From Arachidicoccus sp. (GTDB taxonomy: Bacteria; Bacteroidota; Bacteroidia; Chitinophagales; Chitinophagaceae), in assembly GCA_028283605.1 (NCBI GenBank), contig JAPWKH010000032.1, positions 1 through 64,000 of the forward strand: a stretch of DNA of 64,000 bases. Direction: 5' to 3'. Positions 1 through 8,462 of this stretch are shown in pieces. Position numbers and translations under genes: made by a program. How positions within the stretch are numbered: the first letter of the stretch is position 1; each line of letters starts with the position of its first letter. The notes beneath the pieces were generated by a model, which ran no database searches, had not been told where the DNA came from, and worked only from the letters and a program-made list of their open reading frames with translations.

Positions 1-1058
1 ATTAATTTATCTGTAAAGAATAAGCGGCTTTCGAACATTTTTTGATGAATCAATACGCTGCCTTTCGCTTGTATTGCTGTTACCAAAAGGATACTCAACA
101 AATCCGGCGTGAAAGCCGGCCAAGGACCGTCGTAAACCGTAAGAATACCGCCGTCTAAGAAAGTGCTTATTTCATAACGGTCTTGCTGCGGAATAAAAAT
201 ATTATCGCCGCGGAAATCTATTTCGATACCCAACTTTCTGAACTTGTCGGGAATTACACCCAAATGCTCAATGCCGGCATTTACGATAGTTAATTCACTT
301 TGTGTCATCGCCGCCAGCCCAATGAAGCTGCCTATTTCAATCATGTCGGGCAATATTTCATGTTCTGTTCCGCCCAATACATCTACACCTTCGATATGCA
401 ACAAATTGCTTCCGATGCCTGTAATTTTTGCGCCCATTTTATTCAGCATTTTGCAAAGCTGTTGTATGTATGGCTCGCAAGCAGCATTATAAATATCTGT
501 TTTGCCTTCGGCCAAAACCGACGCCATAATTACGTTTGCCGTACCTGTTACGGATGGTTCGTCAAGCATCATGTAAGTGCCTTTCAATTTGTCGGTTGCA
601 AACTCAAGGCAAAAAGTTTTATTATTATAAACAAAATCGGCACCCAATTTCTGAAAGCCCAAAATATGCGTATCCACACCGCGCCGACCGATTTTATCAC
701 CACCGGGTTTTGGTATAAATGCTTTATGAAACCGTGCCAGCATTGGCCCGGCAATCATTACACTGCCGCGAAGCTTACTGCCTTTTTTTCTGAAATCTTC
801 TGTGGACATATAGTCGACATTTACTTCATCGGCTTTGAATATACAAGTATGCCGGTCAAGACGATCTATTTTTACACCAAGGTCTTTCAGTAAATCTATC
901 AGAAGATTGACATCTAAAATATCGGGAATATTATTGATGACAACTGATTCTTTGGTCAGCAAAACTGCTGAAATTACTTGCAGGGCTTCGTTTTTAGCGC
1001 CTTGCGGATGTATGCTTCCGTTTAATCTTTTGCCTCCGTAAACTTCAAATGACGACAT
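1..1058 (-). CDS. murA: UDP-N-acetylglucosamine 1-carboxyvinyltransferase (MurA), 3' part outside window
   Basis: The first committed step of peptidoglycan synthesis in the cytoplasm: transfer of enolpyruvate from PEP to UDP-GlcNAc. The gene is absent from the ORF track because it runs off the left edge; I read it by hand on the minus strand from ATG at 1058. The N-terminus MSSFEVYGGKRLNG followed by GAKNEALQVISAVLL is the hallmark MurA start (GAKNA/E..L), in the form common to Bacteroidota. About 352 of the usual 430-440 residues are inside the window. A good TAnnTTTG promoter box lies 27 nt upstream of the start. Its neighbour (1338-2126) is unrelated and separated by about 280 nt. I see no frameshift in the part inspected. 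Confidence 0.93.
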   Translation of the reverse strand, partial: MSSFEVYGGKRLNGSIHPQGAKNEALQVISAVLLTKESVVINNIPDILDVNLLIDLLKDLGVKIDRLDRHTCIFKADEVNVDYMSTEDFRKKGSKLRGSVMIAGPMLARFHKAFIPKPGGDKIGRRGVDTHILGFQKLGADFVYNNKTFCLEFATDKLKGTYMMLDEPSVTGTANVIMASVLAEGKTDIYNAACEPYIQQLCKMLNKMGAKITGIGSNLLHIEGVDVLGGTEHEILPDMIEIGSFIGLAAMTQSELTIVNAGIEHLGVIPDKFRKLGIEIDFRGDNIFIPQQDRYEISTFLDGGILTVYDGPWPAFTPDLLSILLVTAIQAKGSVLIHQKMFESRLFFTDKL

Positions 1059-1084
1059 GATGTTGTTGTTTGATTTTATACGGG

Positions 1085-1092
1085 CAAATGTA
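1085..1092 (-). promoter_or_regulatory. Bacteroidota -7 promoter box upstream of murA
   Basis: On the minus strand the octamer TACATTTG matches the Bacteroidota housekeeping -7 consensus TAnnTTTG exactly, 26 nt before the murA ATG. A clear -33 TTTG is not seen at the expected 19-21 nt distance, so assignment rests on the -7 box and its position. Confidence 0.6.
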
Positions 1093-1182
1093 CTTATAAA
1101 ACCATAAGAATTGTTTCAGAAGATAAAGAATACGTCGATTTAATTGCAAGCTGTTTACACTTTATTTTTGACCAATATTAAG

Positions 1183-1202
1183 ATTCCCGCGAAAGCGGGG
1201 AT
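1183..1202. repeat. Short GNRA-capped palindrome (TTCCCGC/GCGGGGA) between murA and the next gene
   Basis: An 8-bp stem (TTCCCGC with GCGGGGA, one G-T pair, plus flanking A-T) closes a GAAA tetraloop. There is no T-run, so it is not a typical intrinsic terminator. The sequence resembles the TTCCCGC-type dispersed palindromes found in many bacterial genomes; I see only one copy in this window. The rest of the 1059-1337 gap is AT-rich and shows nothing else. Confidence 0.4.
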
Positions 1203-1337
1203 AATGATAAAAGTTTCCTGTTTCAATAAATATATCTTCAATCAGATCTTTTTATAATTTTACAACCGTATAATTTTTTTTAAGATTGCTATAGTTGTTA
1301 CAGATATATTAAATAAATATGCTGCGCTGAATAATTT

Positions 1338-2126
1338 TTAGAAAATTACTTTTTTATTATATTCAGAAAGAAATTCCCGGGCTTGTTTGTGCATCAGTAA
1401 TCTTCCTGTAATGGCGGCTTTTTGTGCTAATAATTCATCCCAGTTTTCTGTGCCTTGCCATAACAATTTTTTTAATTCATAATTTGCTTCCAAACTATTT
1501 TTTGCAAGTGAATGTGTAAGCCTTTCTACCGATTCGTCCATACTTTCTTTGGTCGGATGCAATTCTGCAAAAATTCCTTTTCTTCTTGCCCAGTCGCCAT
1601 TGCGCCACAAATGCGAATCAATTGCTATCTGACTGAAAGCCGACAAGCCCATTTTACGGATTAATGCAGGCGCAATTACATAAGGCCCGATGCCCATGGT
1701 CAATTCGCTTAATTTTACTTCCGCACCTTCCACTGCAATTGCATAATCTGCTGCTGCTGCCAATCCTACACCGCCGCCGACACACTTACCATGCACGCGT
1801 GCCACAATGAGCTTGTAACATTTGCGCATAGAATTAATCACATTGGCAAATCCCATAAAAAAATGTGTAGCATCATGTTCATTTGTAATTTCGGCAAGTT
1901 CATTAAACGAAACTCCCGAACAAAATACATCATGCTCCGCAGAACGTAACAAAACCACATTCACATGTTCATCATGCGAGGCATGATCTATCTCTTGCGA
2001 TAATTTTTCCAAAAGCCTTGCAGGCAAAGAGTTTCCTTTCGGATGATAAAACTCTATAATTGCCACATGATTATGTACTTCCGATTTCACATAGCCGTTT
2101 TGAGTTTCTTGTTCATTCACAATCAT
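1338..2126 (-). CDS. Enoyl-CoA hydratase/isomerase family protein
   Basis: A 262-residue crotonase-fold protein, the normal length for the family, acting on acyl-CoA thioesters in the cytoplasm. Visible family marks are the oxyanion-hole segment around FCSGVSFNEL (residues about 70-80) and the second glycine-rich segment VHGKCVGGGVGLAAAADYAIA (about 110-130). The C-terminus is typical helical crotonase sequence. At the position where hydratases usually have a catalytic Glu in the segment after GGG the sequence reads SELTMGIGPYVIAP, so exact chemistry (hydratase, isomerase or another crotonase reaction) cannot be read off. It is monocistronic by layout. The nearest characterised relatives could be methylglutaconyl-CoA hydratase-like, but that is a guess. 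Confidence 0.85.
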   Translation of the reverse strand: MIVNEQETQNGYVKSEVHNHVAIIEFYHPKGNSLPARLLEKLSQEIDHASHDEHVNVVLLRSAEHDVFCSGVSFNELAEITNEHDATHFFMGFANVINSMRKCYKLIVARVHGKCVGGGVGLAAAADYAIAVEGAEVKLSELTMGIGPYVIAPALIRKMGLSAFSQIAIDSHLWRNGDWARRKGIFAELHPTKESMDESVERLTHSLAKNSLEANYELKKLLWQGTENWDELLAQKAAITGRLLMHKQAREFLSEYNKKVIF

Positions 2127-2251
2127 CGTTCTGTTTATTTTAGTTTAGATAGAAATATAAATTAAATATATCTGAAATGTAAATTTACGAGATAATACAA
2201 TTATACTTTATTAAGCAGAAAATTTTTTAAAATAGTTATAAACAGATTAAT

Positions 2252-2280
2252 AAAAATGGGAGAGGAGCGCCCCATTTTTT
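2252..2280. terminator. Isolated terminator-like hairpin in a divergent intergenic region
   Basis: AAAAATGGG and CCCATTTTT form a 9-bp stem around a 10-nt loop, followed by a T-run on both strands. It lies between two divergently transcribed genes (starts at 2126 minus and 2365 plus) where no annotated transcript should end. It may terminate an unannotated short RNA on either strand. Confidence 0.5.
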
Positions 2281-2327
2281 ATTGTGTTAAGAATTTCGCA
2301 ATAAGACAAATAAATAATTCAATAGAG

Positions 2328-2335
2328 TAATTTTG
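2328..2335 (+). promoter_or_regulatory. -7 box for the DUF2911 gene
   Basis: TAATTTTG matches TAnnTTTG 29 nt upstream of the ATG at 2365. No convincing -33 element is seen. Confidence 0.5.
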
Positions 2336-2364
2336 AAAATAATAAAATATTTAAACATAAAAAA

Positions 2365-2889
2365 ATGAATGGTATGAAAAAGATAATTGCTTTCTCTGTT
2401 CTTTGCGTTGCTTTTGCCGCATCTTCGTTTGCACAACATGTAAATAAGTTGAGTCCTCCGGATTCTGTAGAAAATAATTTAGTAAGTATTAAATATGCAC
2501 AGCCTTCCATTCGCGGAAGAAAAATATTCGGCAACGATACTACTTTTCTTGTACCATTCGGGAAGGTATGGCGCACCGGCGCAGATTCGGCAACGCATCT
2601 TTTGGTAAAAAAAGATATAATGTTCGGAGGGAAATTATTAAAGACCGGTTATTATTCATTATTTACTATTCCTAATGAAAATGAATGGACAATAATTGTA
2701 AACGGAGAACCGAAACAATGGGGCGCTTATACTTATGAAAAGAATAAAGACAAAGATGTTTTGAGTGTAAAAGCTAAAGCAACCACATTACCATCTAGCC
2801 AGGAAAAATTTAGTATTTCGTTAGAGGGCAACTATATCGTATTGCGATGGGATACGACTGAAGTAAAAATAAAAATCAAAAAGGCATAG
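2365..2889 (+). CDS. Secreted DUF2911 family protein
   Basis: A 174-residue protein of unknown biochemical role from a family common in Bacteroidota. A Sec signal peptide is clear (KKIIAFSVLCVAFAASSFAQ, cleavage after AQ). The mature part carries the family core: VSIKYAQPSIRGRKIFG, LVPFGKVWRTGAD and the LLKTGYYSLFTIPNENEW stretch, then a beta-rich C-terminus. The product is predicted periplasmic or outer-membrane associated. Start choice: ATG at 2365 is kept, but ATG at 2374 would begin directly with the signal peptide. The gene ends in TAG, which shows that TAG is an ordinary stop codon in this genome. A strong terminator follows. Confidence 0.88.
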   Translation: MNGMKKIIAFSVLCVAFAASSFAQHVNKLSPPDSVENNLVSIKYAQPSIRGRKIFGNDTTFLVPFGKVWRTGADSATHLLVKKDIMFGGKLLKTGYYSLFTIPNENEWTIIVNGEPKQWGAYTYEKNKDKDVLSVKAKATTLPSSQEKFSISLEGNYIVLRWDTTEVKIKIKKA

Positions 2890-2912
2890 AATTTAATTAC
2901 ATTATACAAAAG

Positions 2913-2939
2913 GCCGCATTTTTATAATGCGGCTTTTTT
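2913..2939 (+). terminator. Intrinsic terminator shared with the end of the convergent flippase gene
   Basis: GCCGCATT and AATGCGGC make a perfect 8-bp stem with a 5-nt loop, followed by a T-run. The stem overlaps the last codons and the stop codon of the convergent flippase gene, so the same bases encode its Ala-Ala-Leu terminus. Confidence 0.8.
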
Positions 2940-4466
2940 AATGAAATATTTTTGTACATATTTTCCTATGACCGGCATAGATTGCAATTCTTTTTTTTCT
3001 GCCCAGGCAATTAAAAGAATATATAAAATCATCAACAAAATACCTGCTGCGGTTTTAATAACAAGGCTGTTTGTAAAATGTGCAATGCCGTTGCTAATGA
3101 AATAGAGTAGGAGCATTACAATAAGATAAGCTGCAATTTTTTTAACGTTATAAGGAACGGGAAAATATTTTTGCCCGATGAGATAACAAATAATCATCAT
3201 CACAAAATAGCAAATGAACGTGCTCCATGCACTGGCATACATACCGAATTTCGGAATGAAAAAATAATTGCCGACAATAGTGATTGCCGCGCCGATGAGC
3301 GTGATGTACAAACCCATGAGCATTCTATCGGTAAGTTTGTACCAAACAGATAAATTGTAATAAATACCAAGGCAAATATTTGCACATAACAAAATGGGCA
3401 CAACATCTTTTCCGGTACGATATTCTTTTCCCTGAATAATAATATGCTCCCAAAGATCCAAAAATAAGGCTGTAAACAAAAATGCAACTGACAGTGTAAT
3501 CACAAACCATTTCATGATTCTTGCGTATAATGACGGTGCGTTTTTATCTCTCGACTGATTGAAAAAAAACGGCTCGGCAGCCATTTTGAAAGCTTGTATA
3601 AATAAAGAAATAAAAATAGCAAATCTATAATTAGCGCTATATATTGCAACGATTTTTTTATTTACATCAGCCGTATAAGGCAACCATTTTGCTAAAAATT
3701 CTCTGTCCATCACTTCATTTACCATTCCTGCCAAACCTATAATTATCATAGGCGTACTATAATGAAGCAATTTCTTAAGTAATGTAAAATCAATTTTAAA
3801 ACGAAACGATTTCCATTCAGTAAAAAGCAAAAGCATTACTACAATATTTTCTAAAACATTTGCGAGAATTACAAAGCCTGTCCTGTCCTTAGTCTTATAC
3901 CAAATAGAAAATCCATTTTCCAAATGTCCATTTACCCAGAGGGGGAGATAAACTAAAAAAATTATAATGAAAATAATGTTGCAGATAATGCTGAAAAGAT
4001 TTACAAAAGCATATTTACGCGGACGATTTTCTTGCCGAAGTTTTGCTAAGGGAATTGCAGCTAAAGTGTCCAAGCCTATCATTATTGCTATCCAAACGAT
4101 ATATTCTGTATGATGATTTAGATCAATAAGCCTTTCAATAGGAATACGCGCAATGGAAATAACAAAACAAAGAAAAAAAGTGGTAATAATAATAGAGCCA
4201 AAGGATGTTCTGAACAAAATTTTTCTATCAACTCCATCCTGGTTTGAAAAACGGAAATAAGCGGTTTCCATACCATAAGTAAAAACAACATTTGCTACAC
4301 TTACCCAAGCATAAATAATGCTGATGTTTCCATAATCAATCATTCCTTTGGAATCGCTCAATAAATAAGTGAGTAAGGGCGTTAATAAATACGCCAGCAT
4401 TTTTTTGCCAACATTACTAAGCCCGTACCAAACCGTTTGCCCGGCTAAATTTTTAATCCCACTCAA
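2922..4466 (-). CDS. Oligosaccharide flippase / polysaccharide biosynthesis membrane protein (Wzx-like, MOP superfamily)
   Basis: A 514-residue polytopic inner-membrane protein with about 12-14 hydrophobic segments, the length and pattern of MOP-superfamily flippases. The N-terminus (GIKNLAGQTVWYGLSNVGKK) is typical of Bacteroidota members annotated as lipopolysaccharide biosynthesis or oligosaccharide flippase proteins, which move lipid-linked sugars across the inner membrane. The start is TTG (the track's Met); no ATG lies close upstream and homologues begin at this point, so TTG is accepted. The gene is not next to glycosyltransferases here, so the substrate (O-antigen, capsule or another glycolipid) is unknown. 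Confidence 0.85.
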   Translation of the reverse strand: MSGIKNLAGQTVWYGLSNVGKKMLAYLLTPLLTYLLSDSKGMIDYGNISIIYAWVSVANVVFTYGMETAYFRFSNQDGVDRKILFRTSFGSIIITTFFLCFVISIARIPIERLIDLNHHTEYIVWIAIMIGLDTLAAIPLAKLRQENRPRKYAFVNLFSIICNIIFIIIFLVYLPLWVNGHLENGFSIWYKTKDRTGFVILANVLENIVVMLLLFTEWKSFRFKIDFTLLKKLLHYSTPMIIIGLAGMVNEVMDREFLAKWLPYTADVNKKIVAIYSANYRFAIFISLFIQAFKMAAEPFFFNQSRDKNAPSLYARIMKWFVITLSVAFLFTALFLDLWEHIIIQGKEYRTGKDVVPILLCANICLGIYYNLSVWYKLTDRMLMGLYITLIGAAITIVGNYFFIPKFGMYASAWSTFICYFVMMIICYLIGQKYFPVPYNVKKIAAYLIVMLLLYFISNGIAHFTNSLVIKTAAGILLMILYILLIAWAEKKELQSMPVIGKYVQKYFIKKAAL

Positions 4467-4608
4467 ATTCTGAATATTTTTATATAGAAGGAGGAAATCA
4501 TATATTATATGTCAGCGATTGCATTATTTAACATAATATAAATTATAGGAAAAATTACCAAGTTTAAAAAATTACCAATAATGTGGTTTTGGAAACACCC
4601 AAAATTTC

Positions 4609-5418
4609 TTACGCCATCTTATCTATCACTTGCTGCGTAACGCCTGTAGCGCTGTAACCGCCGTCATGATAAAGATTTTGCATAGTTACGTATCTTGTAA
4701 GATCGCTGAATAATGCAACGCAATATTCAGCAAAAGCTTCAGCAGGCGCATTTCCCAAAGGGCTCATCGCTTCGGAAAAATTTATAAATCCGTCAAAGCC
4801 TTTTACGCCGCTTCCCGCTGTAGTACGCGTTGGCGATTGCGAAATTGTATTTACGCGAACTTTCTTTTTAATGCCGTAATGATAACCAAAACTGCGTGCA
4901 ATACTTTCTAATAAAGATTTTGCATCGGCCATTTCATTATAATCGGGAAAAACTCTTTGCGCGGCAATATATGTCAATGCTACAACGCTTGCCCATTCAT
5001 TCAAAGCATCTTTTTCGTATGCGGCTTGCAATACTTTATGGAAGCTTACTGCGGAAATATCCAAGGTTTTCATTTCAAATTCGTGGTTGAGATTTGTATA
5101 AGGATTCCCTTTGCGAATGTTTACGCTCATTCCCACACTATGTAAAATAAAATCTATTTTCCCACCAAAATGTTCAATCGATTTGTCAAGAAGATTATTA
5201 ATATCATCCATACTCGTAACATCGGCGCCGATTACAGGTGCATTGATGGCTTCGGCGAGTTTGTTTATTTCTCCCATACGAAGAGCAATAGGCGCATTGG
5301 AAAGCACAATCTCCGCTCCTTCTTCATGCGCTTTTAACGCGGTTTGCCAGGCAAGTGATTGTTCATTGAGCGCACCAAAGATGATTCCTTTTTTTCCTTT
5401 CAATAAATTATAAGACAT
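4609..5418 (-). CDS. fabI: Enoyl-[acyl-carrier-protein] reductase [NADH]
   Basis: Last reductive step of each fatty-acid elongation cycle in the cytoplasm: trans-2-enoyl-ACP to acyl-ACP with NADH. The 269-residue length is normal for FabI. The modified Rossmann start GIIFGALNEQSLAW corresponds to the FabI G-x5-S pattern. The active-site segment TYIAAQRVFPDYNEMADAK holds both conserved tyrosines (about residues 150 and 160) and the Lys (about 167) of the Tyr-x6-Lys motif. The C-terminal YVTMQNLYHDGGYSATG also fits. It is probably transcribed alone. Divergent to it lies the TPP riboswitch and pnuT-like gene. Confidence 0.95.
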   Translation of the reverse strand: MSYNLLKGKKGIIFGALNEQSLAWQTALKAHEEGAEIVLSNAPIALRMGEINKLAEAINAPVIGADVTSMDDINNLLDKSIEHFGGKIDFILHSVGMSVNIRKGNPYTNLNHEFEMKTLDISAVSFHKVLQAAYEKDALNEWASVVALTYIAAQRVFPDYNEMADAKSLLESIARSFGYHYGIKKKVRVNTISQSPTRTTAGSGVKGFDGFINFSEAMSPLGNAPAEAFAEYCVALFSDLTRYVTMQNLYHDGGYSATGVTQQVIDKMA

Positions 5419-5499
5419 ATTTGCTTTTTTAAGAATTTACAAAGAAAAGGAATTTTTATTTAGTTCATTAAAAGTTTGTTTACCTTGCACAGCACATAA

Positions 5500-5573
5500 T
5501 GCATCACGGGGCGCGAAAGCTGAGAAGTACCCGTTTTACCTGATCGGGATAATGCCTGCGTAGGGATGATGAT
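5500..5573 (+). promoter_or_regulatory. TPP (thiamine pyrophosphate) riboswitch
   Basis: The conserved THI-element blocks appear in order: CACGGGG at the 5' strand of P1/P2, GCTGAGA (5519-5525), ACCCG, then ACCTGATC (5538-5545), GGATAATGCCTGCGTAGGGA in the pyrophosphate-binding half. Spacing is compact, with a minimal P3. It lies 57 nt upstream of the pnuC-family gene at 5631 and in its orientation, so that gene should be repressed when TPP is abundant. No obvious terminator hairpin is seen in the expression platform, so control may be translational. Confidence 0.93.
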
Positions 5574-5630
5574 AAAAAGATACTTCATCTACACTCATTG
5601 CTGCGACCGCATTCTCATTAATTATACTGA

Positions 5631-6203
5631 ATGAATATTTTTAACTGGATAGAATATATTTCTTCCGCATGCGGATTGTTGTATGTAATATTGATTATGC
5701 GGCAAAATATATGGTGCTGGCTGTTTGGTATTGTATCGAGCGCATTGTATATAGCATCATGTTTTCATGCCAAATTATATCTCGAAGGCGGCTTAAATTT
5801 TTATTATGTAATTGTAGGAATTTATGGCTGGGCCTTATGGATGAGGAAGAATAATGTTTCCACGAAAAAACTTACCGTTACCGAAAAAAAATTATTTTTT
5901 CATATTATAAATGTTATTGTTTGCATAGCGCTTACAATGCTGCTTGGAAAAATTATGCAGCGGTATACAGATTCTCCCCGGCCGTTTTTTGATGCTGCAC
6001 TTACTATTTTCAGTTTTAGCGCAACCATCCTCGAAGCAAGAAAAATTCTCTCTGCATGGATTTATTGGTTTATCATCAACGGGGCAAGTATTGTATTGAT
6101 GATGGACAGAGGAATGTATGTGTATGCAATACTTGCGTTTGTGATGACATTACTTTCCGCAAACGGATACTTCGGCTGGCGCAAAAGTATGTCTGAAGCA
6201 TAA
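5631..6203 (+). CDS. pnuT: PnuC-family vitamin transporter, probably thiamine-specific (PnuT)
   Basis: A 190-residue inner-membrane protein with about seven hydrophobic segments and the PnuC-family patterns around NIWCWLFGIVSSALYI and GLNFYYVIVGIYGWALW. PnuC proteins are facilitators that take up vitamins trapped inside the cell by phosphorylation. The substrate is inferred from regulation: the gene sits directly behind a TPP riboswitch, and PnuC-like proteins under TPP riboswitches in Bacteroidota are thiamine transporters (PnuT) rather than nicotinamide riboside transporters. The usual partners (thiamine-specific TonB receptor, thiamine pyrophosphokinase) are not adjacent. The tail is GYFGWRKSM. 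Confidence 0.85.
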   Translation: MNIFNWIEYISSACGLLYVILIMRQNIWCWLFGIVSSALYIASCFHAKLYLEGGLNFYYVIVGIYGWALWMRKNNVSTKKLTVTEKKLFFHIINVIVCIALTMLLGKIMQRYTDSPRPFFDAALTIFSFSATILEARKILSAWIYWFIINGASIVLMMDRGMYVYAILAFVMTLLSANGYFGWRKSMSEA

Positions 6204-6281
6204 TTTATGGAGTTTGCGCATTTTTCAGTAATCATATCTTGAAAGAACAAAGAAATCTTATGAATCATGGTTGAGACAATT

Positions 6282-6289
6282 TAACTTTG
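6282..6289 (+). promoter_or_regulatory. Possible -7 box before the small membrane protein gene
   Basis: TAACTTTG matches TAnnTTTG only 7 nt before the ATG at 6297, which would give a nearly leaderless transcript or point to a later start. No matching -33 element is visible. Confidence 0.3.
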
Positions 6290-6296
6290 ATGCATT

Positions 6297-6575
6297 ATGC
6301 GTCGTATTTCTTTTTTAGCCAAAGTAGCGGTATTATTCAATTTATTGTATTTTGTAGATTTATTGTTGCGGTTTAAAATTATTGCCAATCAGCTTAGTCA
6401 ATCTGCTGTCGAGCTGTTGGGCGGATGGGTCCTCGCTCCTATTTTTAATTTGGCTTTACTTTTATCTTTAATTATTATTAAAAAGAAAAATCAACCGTTG
6501 CCCGTAAAATATATATGGATATTTTGTTTACTCTGCCTGATATTTCAAACTTGTTTATTTTTATTCCATGATTAA
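6297..6575 (+). CDS. Small membrane protein, unknown function
   Basis: I do not recognise the family. The 92-residue product has three hydrophobic segments (about residues 8-28, 40-60 and 72-90) separated by short basic stretches (RFK, KKKNQ), so it should be an inner-membrane protein. It ends with an 8-nt overlap with the downstream transporter gene, which indicates translational coupling and a shared transcript. A plausible -7 box lies just upstream. It could be a partner or assembly factor of the transporter, but nothing in the sequence shows this. Confidence 0.6.
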   Translation: MRRISFLAKVAVLFNLLYFVDLLLRFKIIANQLSQSAVELLGGWVLAPIFNLALLLSLIIIKKKNQPLPVKYIWIFCLLCLIFQTCLFLFHD

Positions 6576-7377
6576 TCAATTTTTAAAGGACAGACCGTCC
6601 AAATTATTTCTTGGCTTTGCCGCTTTTTTCGTAGCAAATGCATTAATAGCAGAATGTATTGGCGGTAAAATATTTTCGCTGGAAAAAATATTTGGATTTC
6701 ACCCTGCAAATCTAACTATTTTCGGTCAGTCGGGATTGTCTTTTAATCTCACCTGCGGAGTTTTGTTATGGCCGTTGGAATTTGTAATTACGGATATTGT
6801 AAATGAATTTTACGGGCCTAAAGCAGTACGCAGAATCAGCTACACAACTGTAATACTAATTGCTTACGCATTTCTAATGTTTTTTCTTGCCATTAAAACG
6901 CCTCCGGCAGATTTTTGGCTGAGCACTTATGTAAGCAGCGGTATTCCTAATATGCAGAATGCTTTCAGCGGAATATTCGGGCAAGGCATGTGGATAATAC
7001 TGGGAAGCCTTGTTGCATTTTTGTTCAGTCAGATTATAGATGTATACGTATTTCATAAAATAAAAAAAAGAACAGGTAATAAAATGATATGGCTGCGATC
7101 AACAGGATCAACACTTGTATCACAATTAGTGGACAGTTATATCGTTTTAATCATTGCTTTTAAAATCGGCAATAACTGGTCATGGGCACAAGTTCTTGCC
7201 ATCGGCATGATGAATTATATCTACAAATTTATTGTTGCCCTTATTCTTACACCCGTGATTGTTTATGTAGAAAAATGGATTGAAAATTATGTAGGCCATG
7301 CGACTGCACATAAAATGAAGTTGCAAGCCATGGGACAAGAACAAGATGCTTTTGAAAATATTCCGGCAGCAGGATAA
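6568..7377 (+). CDS. Queuosine precursor transporter (VUT family, YhhQ-like)
   Basis: A 269-residue inner-membrane protein with about six transmembrane segments. Family marks are the N-terminal NALIAECIGGKIF, LWPLEFVITDIVNEFYGPKAVRR, and LVSQLVDSYIVLIIAFKIG. Family members (COG1738) import queuosine precursors such as preQ0/preQ1 for tRNA modification. It overlaps the preceding small membrane-protein gene by 8 nt. No preQ1-type riboswitch is seen upstream. No other queuosine genes are in the window, so the role rests on family membership. Confidence 0.88.
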   Translation: MINQFLKDRPSKLFLGFAAFFVANALIAECIGGKIFSLEKIFGFHPANLTIFGQSGLSFNLTCGVLLWPLEFVITDIVNEFYGPKAVRRISYTTVILIAYAFLMFFLAIKTPPADFWLSTYVSSGIPNMQNAFSGIFGQGMWIILGSLVAFLFSQIIDVYVFHKIKKRTGNKMIWLRSTGSTLVSQLVDSYIVLIIAFKIGNNWSWAQVLAIGMMNYIYKFIVALILTPVIVYVEKWIENYVGHATAHKMKLQAMGQEQDAFENIPAAG

Positions 7378-7439
7378 TATTCTTAAAAGTATTATTTACA
7401 AACTGCTTTTTTATTAAATAAAATAGTAAAAGAAAACAC

Positions 7440-8462
7440 GTGAAAAAAATAGGATTTTTATCGTTCGGACATTGGGCAAACTATCCAGAATACAGCACAA
7501 AAACCGCAGGCGACACATTGCTACAATCCATTGATTTAGCCATTGCGGCAGAGGAAATCGGTATTGACGGAGCTTATTTTCGTGTACATCATTTTGCCAA
7601 GCAATTGTCCTCTCCTTTTCCTTTATTATCTGCCATTGGAGCGAAAACAAGCAAAATAGAAATCGGCACGGGAGTTATTGATATGCGTTACGAAAATCCA
7701 TTGTATATGGTAGAAAATGCCGGAGCCGCAGATTTAATTTCCGGCGGTCGATTGCAATTGGGAATCAGCAGAGGATCTCCGGAACAAGTAATTGACGGAT
7801 GGCGCTATTTCGGGTATGAATTAAATGATGGAGAAACTGATTCCGATATGGGACGCCGTAAGGCTTTAGAATTTCTGGACGGGCTTAAAGGAATTGGTTT
7901 TGCAAAGCCGAATCCCAGACCCATGTTCCCAAATCCTCCCGGACTATTGCGCCTTGAACCATATTCAGAAGGCTTGCGTGAGCGTATTTGGTGGGGCGCA
8001 GGCTCCAATGCTACGGCAGTTTGGGCTGCGCAAAATGGCATGTATCTGCAAAGTTCAACTTTGAAAGATGATGAAAATGGTAAACCTTTTCATATACAAC
8101 AAGCTGAGCAAATAAGATTATATAAACAGGCATGGAAAGATGCAGGCCATCAGCGCGAACCGAGAACTTCAGTAAGCCGCTCCATCTTTGCATTGGTGAG
8201 CGACCAAGACAGATATTACTTTGGTCAAGAAGCAAAAAGGACAGATCAAATTGGTATAATCGAACAAAATAAACGCAGCATTTTTGGCAGAAGTTATGCT
8301 GCCGAGCCAGAACAACTTGTAAAAGAGCTGGCTCAGGATGAAGCTATTCAGGAAGCGGATACATTGCTGTTGACAATTCCGAATACCTTAGGCGTAGATT
8401 ATAACATACATGTTCTTTCTTCTATATTGAAATATGTTGCGCCTGAATTGGGCTGGCGGTAA
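7440..8462 (+). CDS. LLM-class flavin-dependent oxidoreductase
   Basis: A 340-residue luciferase-like monooxygenase-fold protein, expected to use FMN or F420-type flavin in the cytoplasm. Visible marks are the N-terminal beta strand (KKIGFLSFGHW), GIDGAYFRVHHFAKQLSSPFPLL, the segment IEIGTGVIDMRYENP and the loop GGRLQLGISRGSPEQVI, all typical of bacterial LLM proteins. The start codon is GTG. It lies 62 nt after the transporter gene and could be co-transcribed with it. The substrate cannot be deduced. A loosely symmetrical AT-rich stretch follows (about 8519-8565) and may end the transcript. Confidence 0.85.
   Translation: MKKIGFLSFGHWANYPEYSTKTAGDTLLQSIDLAIAAEEIGIDGAYFRVHHFAKQLSSPFPLLSAIGAKTSKIEIGTGVIDMRYENPLYMVENAGAADLISGGRLQLGISRGSPEQVIDGWRYFGYELNDGETDSDMGRRKALEFLDGLKGIGFAKPNPRPMFPNPPGLLRLEPYSEGLRERIWWGAGSNATAVWAAQNGMYLQSSTLKDDENGKPFHIQQAEQIRLYKQAWKDAGHQREPRTSVSRSIFALVSDQDRYYFGQEAKRTDQIGIIEQNKRSIFGRSYAAEPEQLVKELAQDEAIQEADTLLLTIPNTLGVDYNIHVLSSILKYVAPELGWR

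Noticed and set aside
300-1041. Several plus-strand ORFs in the first kilobase
   Set aside because: They are antisense shadows of the partial murA gene, which the track missed because it is cut by the edge.
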